37,975 nt of DNA from Xenococcaceae cyanobacterium MO_167.B27 (lineage in GTDB: Bacteria > Cyanobacteriota > Cyanobacteriia > Cyanobacteriales > Xenococcaceae): NCBI GenBank assembly GCA_030065935.1, contig JASJCP010000038.1, positions 1 to 37,975 on the forward strand. The letters are read 5' to 3'. Below are positions 24,982 to 33,691 of this stretch, in pieces. How positions within the stretch are numbered: position 1 is the first letter of the stretch; each line of letters starts with the position of its first letter. The translations under genes and the position numbers were made by a program. The notes below the pieces were generated by a model, which worked only from the letters and a program-made list of their open reading frames with translations, ran no database searches and had not been told where the DNA came from.

Positions 24982-26694
24982 TCAAAAACTTCCTGTAATC
25001 GAAAAATGTAACCCAGATTCTTGCAAGCTATCCCCTTGACTATCCACATCTATTAAAGGAATACCCCAGTCTAAACGAGCATTAAAACGCTCTGAAACAC
25101 TGAAGTTTAAACCAATTCCTAAAGAAACTAAAAAGTCGTTATCAATCTCGCTGTCATCATTATTCCAGACAGTTCCTAAATCCACAAACGGAGTCAATTG
25201 CACCACAGCATCTATTCTCCGAAAACGTAAGATGGGGACTCTAACTTCAGCAGAAGCAAACATACCATTATCCCCTAATACTAAATCTTGACGATAGCCT
25301 CGAATACTATCAAATCCTCCGATACGGAATTGTTCTAAGGGGACTAAATCGCTAGTACTAAACTGAATATCTCCTCTTAACAAAAACAAGAAATCTTCGT
25401 CTAGCCTTCTTACCCATTGGGACTGTCCACGCCAAGCAAAAAAGCTACTATCTGGGGCATTATCATTAATAGTACTACCAAAAATATCTAATCCGATACT
25501 AAATTGCGATCGCAAAGCGAAAACTTCTTGATCACTGCGACTAACATATTCTTGAAATAGTCTGATTGCACCTACCCTGGTTTTTCCATCTTCATCTGCG
25601 CCACGGGATAAGGGGAAAGGAGTATCTAATAACCTAGTTTTACTTTCTTGGAAGGAAAAAGCCATCCCCATCGTAAATTCTTGATTGGGTTTGAGAATCA
25701 AGGGTTGACGGAAACCTAGCTCATAGTAAGAGGATTCTGACTCGATATCTAGAGGGTTAAAAGGGTCTTCCACAATATCATTGTTACTATAGCCATAAGC
25801 CAGACGTAATGTACCGTTTTTGGCATTAACAGGAATAATGTAAGAAGCGTCAATATTATCACTTCCCTCAGTATTGGTATAGTTGAGACTGATTTTATCT
25901 CCAAAACCCAAAAGGTTAGCATGAGATAATCCTACTCCACGACGATTTGTCCCCACACTGGGAGAGCGTTTATTATCAAAGTTGGTAGTAATTCTAAAAG
26001 CATCTGCTTCTTCAATTGCCACATCCAGTAAGCTAGTACCAGGAGTAATCCCTGCGGACAATTCAGCAGAAACATTTTTAATCAAAGGATCGAGGCGTAA
26101 TAATTGTAGTGCTTCTAGCAGTGATTCAACATTAACAGGAGAAGAAGCTGCAACTTCTAGACGAGAACGGATATAGTCGGGATTGAGGCGTTTTGTTCCT
26201 GTAACGTTGATATCTTCTAATTTTCCTTCTAATACTGCAATGGTGACTGTACCACCTTCTAATTCTTGAGGGGGAATATATGCACCAGAGTTAACATACC
26301 CAGATTCAGTATAAAGCTTGGTAATTGCAGAGCGGACTTGGAAGAGTTCTGATAGAGATAGGGGACGACCTTGGTAGTCAGAAACGACGTTTTGTAGTTC
26401 TTCTAGAGAAAAAACCGTACTTCCTGTAATTTCAAAGTTGTTGACAGTGATGGAAGCCGGAATATTGGAATTGGAATTGGAGGTAGAAACTACGTCTTCA
26501 GTATTGGAATCTTCTGAGTCAGAGACGGTAAGTATTGGTTCTGATTCTGATGGCGACTCTTGAGCTTGAAGGGAGGTCGGGTTAATGAAACTGACTAGAA
26601 ATAGTAAGGATATTAGTCCCCAAGAAAAGTTATTTAACTTTAAGGGTAGTGTGATATCAAAGCTAGTAATTACTTTATTAATATAACCAGGCAT
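24982..26694 (-). CDS. TpsB-type outer-membrane transporter (ShlB/FhaC/HecB family)
   Basis: A 570-residue outer-membrane channel that secretes a TpsA partner. It has an N-terminal hydrophobic signal (WGLISLLFLVSFINPTSLQA), an acidic Ser-rich linker, POTRA-like segments (VNNFEITGSTVFSLEELQNV, then GGTVTIAVLEGKLEDINVTG) and a C-terminal 16-strand barrel. The conserved tip motif of the L6 loop is seen as GGFDSIRGYRQD. The chain ends in Phe (FSITGSF), as barrel proteins do. I placed the start at ATG 26694 because the signal follows directly; the frame is open to 26865. The likely client is the TpsA protein at 30675, 4 kb away and divergent. Confidence 0.88.
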   Translation of the reverse strand: MPGYINKVITSFDITLPLKLNNFSWGLISLLFLVSFINPTSLQAQESPSESEPILTVSDSEDSNTEDVVSTSNSNSNIPASITVNNFEITGSTVFSLEELQNVVSDYQGRPLSLSELFQVRSAITKLYTESGYVNSGAYIPPQELEGGTVTIAVLEGKLEDINVTGTKRLNPDYIRSRLEVAASSPVNVESLLEALQLLRLDPLIKNVSAELSAGITPGTSLLDVAIEEADAFRITTNFDNKRSPSVGTNRRGVGLSHANLLGFGDKISLNYTNTEGSDNIDASYIIPVNAKNGTLRLAYGYSNNDIVEDPFNPLDIESESSYYELGFRQPLILKPNQEFTMGMAFSFQESKTRLLDTPFPLSRGADEDGKTRVGAIRLFQEYVSRSDQEVFALRSQFSIGLDIFGSTINDNAPDSSFFAWRGQSQWVRRLDEDFLFLLRGDIQFSTSDLVPLEQFRIGGFDSIRGYRQDLVLGDNGMFASAEVRVPILRFRRIDAVVQLTPFVDLGTVWNNDDSEIDNDFLVSLGIGLNFSVSERFNARLDWGIPLIDVDSQGDSLQESGLHFSITGSF

Positions 26695-27657
26695 AAAAAA
26701 TAGATAATAAACAGTTTCTATCTCCTTCACCTTATAGGATTCCCAAAACAAGGTAAAATTTAACAGAAATATTCGGCAGAATTCCCCATCGTATAGGGAG
26801 GGGAAAAAAAACCTTCTCACAGGGGTATGATTTTTAGATTTAACCTGTATTGTTGAGAGAAGCAAGACTCCGAAGAAAAGTTAATTTCAAAGTGAGAAAA
26901 TTATCTCCGCCTCACCTTGTCTCTCCTCTTGGCTTCACTCATCATCATCCAATGTAAAAAACCTACCCTTGTAAGGGGACAAGGTTGGGGAGCATCAAGA
27001 TCACTTGGAGTAATACCATTTCTATTTAGAGTTTCTACAAATGGGAAGCAGAGCGGGGTACGCGGGGAATAGCAGGGGGAGTAATATGTAGCTTGATTTT
27101 TGAGAATTGGTATAACAAAAAACAGGAAAATGGACCCTTGCATAAGTACGAAAAACCTCGGTTGAGTAAAGGGAAAAGGGAAAAATTATCTGCTTGGATT
27201 TTTAGTTGATTTTTACAACAAGTCTAATGATTGTTCATTTCAACACCACAGATTAACAAACATAAATGATACCTGTATCTGTAAGGCAGTGCCAAGGGAT
27301 ATAGGTATCCCCAATTCATGAATTTATTTTATGTTTAAAAAGTATGAAACTAGTTAAATAATACCATTTAGAAAAAAGAATGTGACTACCAATTTTGGTT
27401 CAGAGATTGCCGATTTTGGATTAAAACAAGGGGATTATTTCAGATATGGGAAAATTCAAAATTTTAAAATCGTACTTGAATCATTAATCCAAAATCTACA
27501 ATCTACAATCAGCAAGCTGATTCTTTCAGATAGGGAAAAATCCCCGCACCCGTGCATCTTAAAATCATTAATCGGTTGACATATTATCAGTTTGGTTAGG
27601 GCAAAGGCTAGGGGATACAATAATTATCTGTAGCCAAAATTTTGGGATTTTATCTAA
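26695..27657. other. Intergenic region with repeat-derived short frames
   Basis: About 960 bp without a supported gene. Short frames at 26901-27143 (minus) and 27382-27579 (plus) are made of repeat-like sequence (such as the AATCTACAATCTACAATC run near 27490) and have no domain. A small element with inverted ends lies at 27013-27113. The tpsB promoter should lie just right of 26694. Confidence 0.4.
27013..27113. repeat. Short element with inverted terminal repeats
   Basis: ATACCATTTCT (27013-27023) and AGAATTGGTAT (27103-27113) are inverted copies with one mismatch, flanking a G-rich core. Elements with ATACCA-type ends are scattered in cyanobacteria, so this may be a MITE; too short to encode protein. 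Confidence 0.4.
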
Positions 27658-29841
27658 TTACCGATCTTTCAAAGACAAGCTAATACGTCGTAATTTTTCG
27701 TTAACTTCTAAAACTCTCACTTTCACAATTTGTCCCACCTGAATAATTTGTTTTGGGTCGGCGACAAAATGATCTGCTAGTTGTGAAATATGTACTAAGC
27801 CATCTTGATGAACCCCAATATCAACAAATGCACCAAAGTTAACTACATTTGTGACTATTCCTTCTAATTCCATGCCAATTTTAAGGTCACTAATCTCCGT
27901 AATACTTTCTTGAAAAGTAGCATATTGAAATTTGTCCCTAGGGTCCCTTCCTGGCTTTTCTAATTCTGTAATTACGTCTTGTAAAGTAGGAATACCTACT
28001 GTTTCAGTGACAAATTGTTTTAAATCGAGAGACTGTAATTTTTTAATTATTTCTTTACGTTTGGCTTCTCCTCCCTGGTTAAGTTCACTAAGAGCTATTT
28101 GTAAATGGTTGGCAATCTGGGTGACTACTTCATAGCTTTCAGGATGTACTGCGGTATTATCTAAAGGATTATTGCCGTTACGAATCCGTAAAAAACCCGC
28201 ACATTGTTCAAAAGTTTTTGCCCCTAATTTGGCTACTTTTAGTAATTCTTGGCGATTTTTAAACGCTCCTTGTCGATCGCGATAAGTCACAATATTATTG
28301 GCAATTGTGGGGGTAATTCCTGAGACAAATTGTAGTAAGGTTGCAGAAGCAGTATTAAGATCGACTCCTACATAGTTAACACAACTTTCTACAGTTTCCG
28401 CAAGTTTCTTTTGCAGTAATTTTTGCTCTACATCATGTTGATATTGACCGACTCCAATAGATTTGGGGTCGATTTTTACTAATTCCGCTAAGGGGTCTTG
28501 AAGTCTTCTCCCGATACTAATTGCGCCTCTTACTGTTACATCTAAGTGGGGAAATTCTTGACGAGCTAAATCACTAGCTGAATAAATCGAAGCTCCAGAT
28601 TCATTCACAATTACTTTAATCGGTGGAGAATCTAACTGTTTCATTACTTCACTGATAAACCGATCGCTTTCCCGAGAAGCTGTCCCATTACCGATGGCAA
28701 TTAGTTGTATGTGATACTTATTAAGGAGCTTCATTATGGTTTCGTGGGCTTGTTGTCTTTTTTCCGGACCAGAATGGGGAAAGATGGCTTGATATTCTAA
28801 AAACTTTCCTGTTTCAGAAAGAATTGCTACTTTACAACCAGTGCGAAACCCTGGATCGATCGCCATAGTGGGTTTCATTCCCCCAGGAGGAGCAAGTAAG
28901 AGATTTCGCAGATTGGTTTCAAAAGTTTTGATGGATTCGATATCAGCATATTGTTTGCGATCACTGCGTATTTCCCGAATCAAAGTCGGTTTAAGCAGAC
29001 GATTAAAACTATCTTTGAGCATTGCGCGGTAGAAGTCTCTGATTTCAGGATTTGAGGTATGTATTTCCTGAGACTCTAAATAGGACAAAACTTGAGTTTC
29101 ATCCACCACCACATTTACTGTCAGGATTTTCTCTGCTTCTCCTCGGTATAGAGCCAGAACATTATGAGGGGGAATTTTGCGAACACTATATTGATAGTCG
29201 CGATACATTTCATACTTAGTAGTCCCCTCTGGGTAATCTTTCTTAATCTTAGAAATAAAAGCTCCTGTTTTAAAGAAGAAATCCCGTAAATATGCTCTAA
29301 GTTCGGCTTTTTCTGCGATAGTTTCCGCCAATATATCTGATGCACCACTAAGTGCTTGTGTAATTGTACTGATTTCTTTTTCAGCATTGATATATTTACT
29401 AGCAATTTCTCTGATATATTTTGGATTTGCTGATGGTATATTTAGAGAGTCAATTAATAACGCTAATGGTTCTAATCCTTTTTCTTTAGCAATGGTAGCT
29501 TTGGTTCTTCTTTTGGGTTTGTATGGTGCATAAAGGTCTTCTAGTTGAGTTTTGTCATAACAAGTTTTAATTTGTTGTTCTAATTTATCTGTCAGTTGGT
29601 TTTGAATTGCTATTTCTTTTAAAATCGTAGCTTTTCGCTTGTCTAAGTCTGTCAAGTAAATATATCTATCAATAATCTGACGTAGTTTAATTTCATCTAA
29701 ACCACCAGTTTTTTCTTTCCGATAACGAGCAATAAATGGAACACTTGAACCCTCTTGGCATAACTCTAAACAGTTGCTAACTTTATAGATGTCTAAGGAC
29801 AATTCTTCCGCAATAATTTCCGAGATATTAGTAATAACCAT
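27658..29841 (-). CDS. tex: Tex-family RNA-binding transcription accessory protein
   Basis: A 727-residue cytoplasmic nucleic-acid-binding protein. In order: the helical N-terminal Tex part (VPFIARYRKEKTGGLDEIKL), the RNase H-like YqgF domain (TMAIDPGFRTGCKVAILS, about 328), helix-hairpin-helix motifs (VDLNTASATLLQFVSGI), and the C-terminal S1 domain (about 650-727, VTNVVNFGAFVDIGVHQDGL). Length is close to that of other Tex proteins. Tex homologues influence transcription, but the exact role is still unsettled. It sits between tpsB and tpsA without evident functional link. Confidence 0.95.
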   Translation of the reverse strand: MVITNISEIIAEELSLDIYKVSNCLELCQEGSSVPFIARYRKEKTGGLDEIKLRQIIDRYIYLTDLDKRKATILKEIAIQNQLTDKLEQQIKTCYDKTQLEDLYAPYKPKRRTKATIAKEKGLEPLALLIDSLNIPSANPKYIREIASKYINAEKEISTITQALSGASDILAETIAEKAELRAYLRDFFFKTGAFISKIKKDYPEGTTKYEMYRDYQYSVRKIPPHNVLALYRGEAEKILTVNVVVDETQVLSYLESQEIHTSNPEIRDFYRAMLKDSFNRLLKPTLIREIRSDRKQYADIESIKTFETNLRNLLLAPPGGMKPTMAIDPGFRTGCKVAILSETGKFLEYQAIFPHSGPEKRQQAHETIMKLLNKYHIQLIAIGNGTASRESDRFISEVMKQLDSPPIKVIVNESGASIYSASDLARQEFPHLDVTVRGAISIGRRLQDPLAELVKIDPKSIGVGQYQHDVEQKLLQKKLAETVESCVNYVGVDLNTASATLLQFVSGITPTIANNIVTYRDRQGAFKNRQELLKVAKLGAKTFEQCAGFLRIRNGNNPLDNTAVHPESYEVVTQIANHLQIALSELNQGGEAKRKEIIKKLQSLDLKQFVTETVGIPTLQDVITELEKPGRDPRDKFQYATFQESITEISDLKIGMELEGIVTNVVNFGAFVDIGVHQDGLVHISQLADHFVADPKQIIQVGQIVKVRVLEVNEKLRRISLSLKDR

Positions 29842-29950
29842 TAAGTGAATACACTGAACTAATTAAGGATATTATGCCATAACAAACCAACCGCATTGTT
29901 TTAACAATGAGAAAAAAAACTAGGCTAATCTAATCAAAATCATCTTGCGG

Positions 29951-29994
29951 TATCTTAAGATTTTTTTAATGTTTTTTTTGAACAACTTAAGATA
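29951..29994. promoter_or_regulatory. Inverted repeat upstream of tex
   Basis: TATCTTAAG (29951-29959) and CTTAAGATA (29986-29994) are perfect inverted copies flanking a T-rich spacer of 26 nt, about 110 bp upstream of the tex start. It could be an operator or a transcription end; no regulator is identified. Confidence 0.3.
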
Positions 29995-30104
29995 GTGCAT
30001 AAAGGCTAAATAATTTGATTGATAAGTCTCAGTACTTTCTCTGAATTAGTGACCAAATCAAACGTTTTTTGGTCAGCAAAATCTACCACAACACAACCAC
30101 ACAC

Positions 30105-30240
30105 GACTTGGAAGGTTAACCATAAAACACTTACTGTCTCTAGATATTGGCTTGGCTTTCAATTAGCGTAGCGAAACCGCCAAAATCGAAGAAAATAACC
30201 CAAAATACTTGATTTTGCGATCGCCCTAACCTTCCAAGTC
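30105..30240. mobile_element. MITE-like element with 14-bp inverted ends
   Basis: GACTTGGAAGGTTA (30105-30118) and TAACCTTCCAAGTC (30227-30240) are perfect inverted copies 136 bp apart end to end. A 15-bp direct repeat, TCTACCACAACACAA, lies on both outer sides (30083-30097 and 30242-30256). The core has no coding frame but a HIP1 site. These traits fit a non-autonomous miniature transposon. Confidence 0.55.
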
Positions 30241-30293
30241 CTCTACCACAACACAAACACAACACAACCACGACACTTATAACACTTATAACC
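30241..30293 (+). promoter_or_regulatory. A/C-rich leader of the secreted-peptide gene
   Basis: The 53 nt before the start codon are almost only A and C (repeats of ACACAAC and then ACTTATAAC twice) and hold one G. There is no Shine-Dalgarno, so this unstructured leader may itself load ribosomes. Confidence 0.35.
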
Positions 30294-30503
30294 ATGATGA
30301 AGAAAGTCTCTTACTCTCTCACAATTTGTGCTGCGATCGCAATGACTATTTTACCTGCTACTGCAATGGAAGCACCTTCATCAAAAGAATTGACTTCAAC
30401 TAATGACCCAACTGATGCGACTAGTCAAATTAAAAATGCGACAGACAATAATAACAGCAATTGTGTATATATTTCCTGGGCTGGAGTTTGGCAGTGTTAT
30501 TAA
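30294..30503 (+). CDS. Short secreted peptide with C-terminal two-Cys loop
   Basis: A 69-residue precursor. Residues 1-24 are a signal peptide (basic start, hydrophobic ICAAIAMTILPATA, likely cut after an A-x-A). The mature part of about 45 residues is polar (Ser/Thr/Asn-rich) and ends in NCVYISWAGVWQCY, where Cys57 and Cys68 could form a disulfide loop rich in aromatics. I recognise no family. The signal, the leader and the strong terminator at 30560 together support a real, separately transcribed gene. Starts at 30294 or 30297 are equivalent. Confidence 0.6.
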   Translation: MMKKVSYSLTICAAIAMTILPATAMEAPSSKELTSTNDPTDATSQIKNATDNNNSNCVYISWAGVWQCY

Positions 30504-30559
30504 TGGATAGTAGAGCAATAAAGTAGAAGTTTATCTTAATCAGAATATGTAATTTTTTA

Positions 30560-30592
30560 GCGTATTATCTCAGTGATAATACGCATTTTTTT
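30560..30592 (+). terminator. Intrinsic terminator after the secreted-peptide gene
   Basis: Arms GCGTATTAT (30560-30568) and ATAATACGC (30576-30584), 7-nt loop, then a run of seven T. It makes the peptide gene an independent unit upstream of tpsA. Confidence 0.85.
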
Positions 30593-30674
30593 CTGGGTTT
30601 ATAAAAGTTCAATTATTATTGACTGAAGATTTAAGCTAGTATTATTTAAGTGAATTTCCTGAATTTTCTAGATA

Positions 30675-32819
30675 ATGTTAAGTATTAAATTATTAAGTCA
30701 GGTAAGTAAATGTAACTTAGCATTTTTGTTACTCGCTGCAAATTATATTTTTGCTTGTGAAAATGCTATGGCTCAAATTGTTCCTGATGGGACATTAGAT
30801 ACTCAGGTTCAGTCAATTGACCAACAAAACATTATTACTGGGGGTCAGGAAGTAGGACCAAATCTATTTCACAGCTTCGAGGAATTTTCTCCTCTTTCAG
30901 ATGTAGAGACTTATTTTAATAATAATTCCAATATTGAAAATATTTTCACCCGTGTTACTGGCGGTAATGCTTCGATTATTGATGGGATAATTAGAACTAA
31001 TGATGCTAGTCTTTTTCTGATTAATCCTTCAGGTATTATTTTCAGTGATAATGCCCAGTTAAATATTAATGGTTCTTTTTTTGCTACCACAGCAGAGCAG
31101 ATTATTTTTGCTGATGGCACTACTTTTGATACTCAAGTTAGTAATGTTAAGCCTTTATTAACCATAAGCGTACCTATTGGACTGCAATATGGTACTAACC
31201 CAGGAGCTATTTCTATTTCTAATAGGATTGCTGATAATCTTGATGAGCAACCCCCAATTTTTAATTCTTCAAACCCTAGTAATACGTTTGCTTTATTAGG
31301 AGGAGAAGTTACTTTAAATAATGCATTAATTAAGTCTTTGTCTGGTGGCAGGTTAGAAATAGCAGCAGTAGGAAAAGGAGAAACAATACAATTCCAAAAT
31401 AATAATGGTAGCTGGGAATTTGATTACAATGATGTCACAAATTTTGACAATATTTATATTGAGCAAAATTCTTTGATTACTAGTGATGGAAATCCGATGC
31501 TCATAAATTTACGAGGAGATAATATATTTATAAATAATTCTTTGATTAACAACTTTAATATTGCTGACAATAACGGCGGTCAAATATCCCTTAACGCTAC
31601 CAATTTAATTAAATTAAATGACAGTTTTTTAGGAACTCAATCAGGAGGCTTTAACATAGCTGAAAATACTCTCAAGCCTGCTACACAAAAAGGGGGAGAT
31701 ATATCGATAAATGCTAGAGAAATTATTTTAACAAATGGTTCTGGAGTTACAGCCGACGCATTAAGTGAAGGAGCAGGGGGAAATATTAATATAGAAGCTG
31801 AGGAATATTTAGAAATATCTGGTGTCGATGATGAGCTTTCAAAGTCTACTGGAACTCTTATTTTACCCTCTTTTATAGCTGTGACTGCTAGCGATTCAAG
31901 TAGTGGTTCAGGGGGGAATATTAGAATCACAACTGATAGATTAAATATAACTGATGGAGGTAGGATTGATTCTAGTACTCTAGGTACTGGCGATGCAGGA
32001 ACAATTTACATTAATGCCCGCAATTCTATTACTATATCAGGTCAAAATGGGATTTTTAGAAGTGGATTATATGCTTCTTCTGAGAACCCAAACCCAAATG
32101 ATACAACTACAACAGGAGAAGCTGGTAATTTATCTGTAACAGGAGAAGCTGGTAGTTTATCTATTGAAACTTCTCTACTTATATTACGAGAAGGAGGTGA
32201 AATATCCGTAACGAATCTAAGAGACAAAGATGGAGGAAATATTACTATAAACACAGATAACTTAGTTTTATTTGATGACAGCCAAATTATTGCTAATGCA
32301 CTAAACGCACGGGGAGGAAATATTACTATAAATACTCAAGGTTTGTTTCCTTTTGACGCTGTAGAACAAGGTCAAATTCAAGCTAGTGGTGACACTGATG
32401 GGGAAATAAACATTAGTAGTCCTGAGATTCACTCCAAAATTAATACAACTCTCCAAGAGCAATCTCCCATATCTCCCGAAAAGTTAATTTACAGTGCTTG
32501 TGGTTTAAATTCTAATTTTACAGCCAATCAATTTCGCTATATTGGGCGTGGTGGAATATCTCCTAGTCCTTTAACTCCTATCACAGAAGATATAGTAGGA
32601 GAATTAAGAACTGTGGAAAACATATCAGGAACAATCCAAACCGAACCCCATAATACTGTAATGTCCCCTTCTATCTCAAACACTACACACAATTCACTCC
32701 AAGAAGCAACAACCTGGATAATAAACGATCGCGGTAATGTAGAGTTAGTTGCTCAATCTCCTAATACACCGATGCTTGTTCCTGATTGTCCACACTCTAA
32801 ATCTGGTATTGCTGAGTAG
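30675..32819 (+). CDS. TpsA-type exoprotein with filamentous-hemagglutinin N-terminal (TPS) domain
   Basis: A 714-residue protein secreted through a TpsB partner. It has a signal peptide (to about residue 34, ENAMA) and the TPS domain, starting QIVPDGTLDTQVQ and including the conserved NPSGIIFSDNAQLNINGSF near 117. Then follow beta-helix repeats rich in GGNI, NIT and SG motifs. The end (VYSACGL-like YSACGLNSNFTANQ, then IGRGGISPSP and WIINDRGNVELVAQSP) is the usual cyanobacterial C terminus. It is short for the family. A 27-bp tandem duplication lies at 32112-32165. The likely exporter is the tpsB gene at 24982. Function (adhesion, surface structure or competition) is not given by the sequence. 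Confidence 0.88.
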   Translation: MLSIKLLSQVSKCNLAFLLLAANYIFACENAMAQIVPDGTLDTQVQSIDQQNIITGGQEVGPNLFHSFEEFSPLSDVETYFNNNSNIENIFTRVTGGNASIIDGIIRTNDASLFLINPSGIIFSDNAQLNINGSFFATTAEQIIFADGTTFDTQVSNVKPLLTISVPIGLQYGTNPGAISISNRIADNLDEQPPIFNSSNPSNTFALLGGEVTLNNALIKSLSGGRLEIAAVGKGETIQFQNNNGSWEFDYNDVTNFDNIYIEQNSLITSDGNPMLINLRGDNIFINNSLINNFNIADNNGGQISLNATNLIKLNDSFLGTQSGGFNIAENTLKPATQKGGDISINAREIILTNGSGVTADALSEGAGGNINIEAEEYLEISGVDDELSKSTGTLILPSFIAVTASDSSSGSGGNIRITTDRLNITDGGRIDSSTLGTGDAGTIYINARNSITISGQNGIFRSGLYASSENPNPNDTTTTGEAGNLSVTGEAGSLSIETSLLILREGGEISVTNLRDKDGGNITINTDNLVLFDDSQIIANALNARGGNITINTQGLFPFDAVEQGQIQASGDTDGEINISSPEIHSKINTTLQEQSPISPEKLIYSACGLNSNFTANQFRYIGRGGISPSPLTPITEDIVGELRTVENISGTIQTEPHNTVMSPSISNTTHNSLQEATTWIINDRGNVELVAQSPNTPMLVPDCPHSKSGIAE

Positions 32820-32867
32820 GGAATGGGGAATGGGTAATACTGATATCTTGCAACTGGATACAAAACA

Positions 32868-33640
32868 GCCATTAACTTAAGTTTTAGGCTCATAGAATAA
32901 GTCTATTAAAATAGACTATAGCTCCCTTGTTATGAAAACTAGATAATAGTCCTCTTGAGAGGACTTGATACTATTAGCCAAGAAATTTATTTCTTGGTGA
33001 TTTATCGCGGTAGGGAATAAGTAATAAGTAAGCAAATCCAAGCCATACCGCCATTAACTTAAGTTTCAGGCTCATACAATAAGTCTATTAAAATAGACTA
33101 TAACTATTATGAAAACTAGATCACAGTCCTCTTGAGAGGACTTGATACTATTAGCCAAGAAATTTATTTCTTGGTAATTTATCGTGTATTGTTCAAGATA
33201 TAAGTAATAAGTAATAACTAACCACCTCGAACCTATACCGCCATTAACTCAAGTTTCAGGCTCATACCATAAGTCTATTAAAATAGAATATAGCTCCCTT
33301 GTTATGAAAACTGGGTAACAGTCCTCTTGAGAGGACACAGGTAGTCTTAGCCAAGAAATTTATTTTAAGGTATTAAGTAATCAGATACAAAACCGCCTGA
33401 AACTCAAGTTTCAGGCTAATAGAATAAGTCTATTAAAATAGAATATAGCTCCCTTGTTATGAAAACTGGGTAACAGTCCTCTTGAGAGGACTTGATACTA
33501 TTAGCCAAGAAATTTATTTCTTGGTAATTTATCGCGGTAGGGAATAAGTAATAAGTAAGCAAATCCAAGCCATACCGCCTGAAACTCAAGTTTCAGGCTC
33601 ATAGAATAAGTCTATTAAAATAGACTATAACTATAAGAAC
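32868..33640. repeat. Tandem array of multi-hairpin repeats
   Basis: Four whole units and one partial: 32868-33049, 33050-33239, 33240-33394, 33395-33576 and 33577 to about 33640. Each whole unit carries up to four palindromes: GCCTGAAACT / AGTTTCAGGC (perfect in units 4 and 5), AGTCTATT / AATAGACT, AGTCCTCT / AGAGGACT, and CCAAGAAA / TTTCTTGG. Units are 155-190 bp. The array fills the space between two convergent genes. No protein-coding frame and no CRISPR-like spacer pattern. Confidence 0.9.
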
Positions 33641-33652
33641 TAATAAGTAATT

Positions 33653-33687
33653 ACTAACCACTAACCACTAACCACTAACCCCTAACC
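33653..33687. repeat. Heptamer tandem repeat (STRR-like)
   Basis: Four exact copies of ACTAACC followed by one CCTAACC. Short tandem heptamers of this kind are typical of cyanobacterial intergenic DNA. Confidence 0.85.
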
Positions 33688-33691
33688 AATC

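Noticed and set aside
26901-27143. 80-codon frame in the tpsB-tex intergenic region
   Set aside because: Overlaps a repeat element, no domain, composition of dispersed repeats.
27382-27579. 65-codon frame upstream of tex
   Set aside because: Built from repeats of the AATCTACAATC type; not a gene.
29121-29405. 94-codon minus frame inside tex
   Set aside because: Out-of-frame shadow of the Tex coding sequence.
32868-33640. CRISPR array
   Set aside because: Units are 155-190 bp, almost wholly repeated, with no unique spacers and no cas genes.
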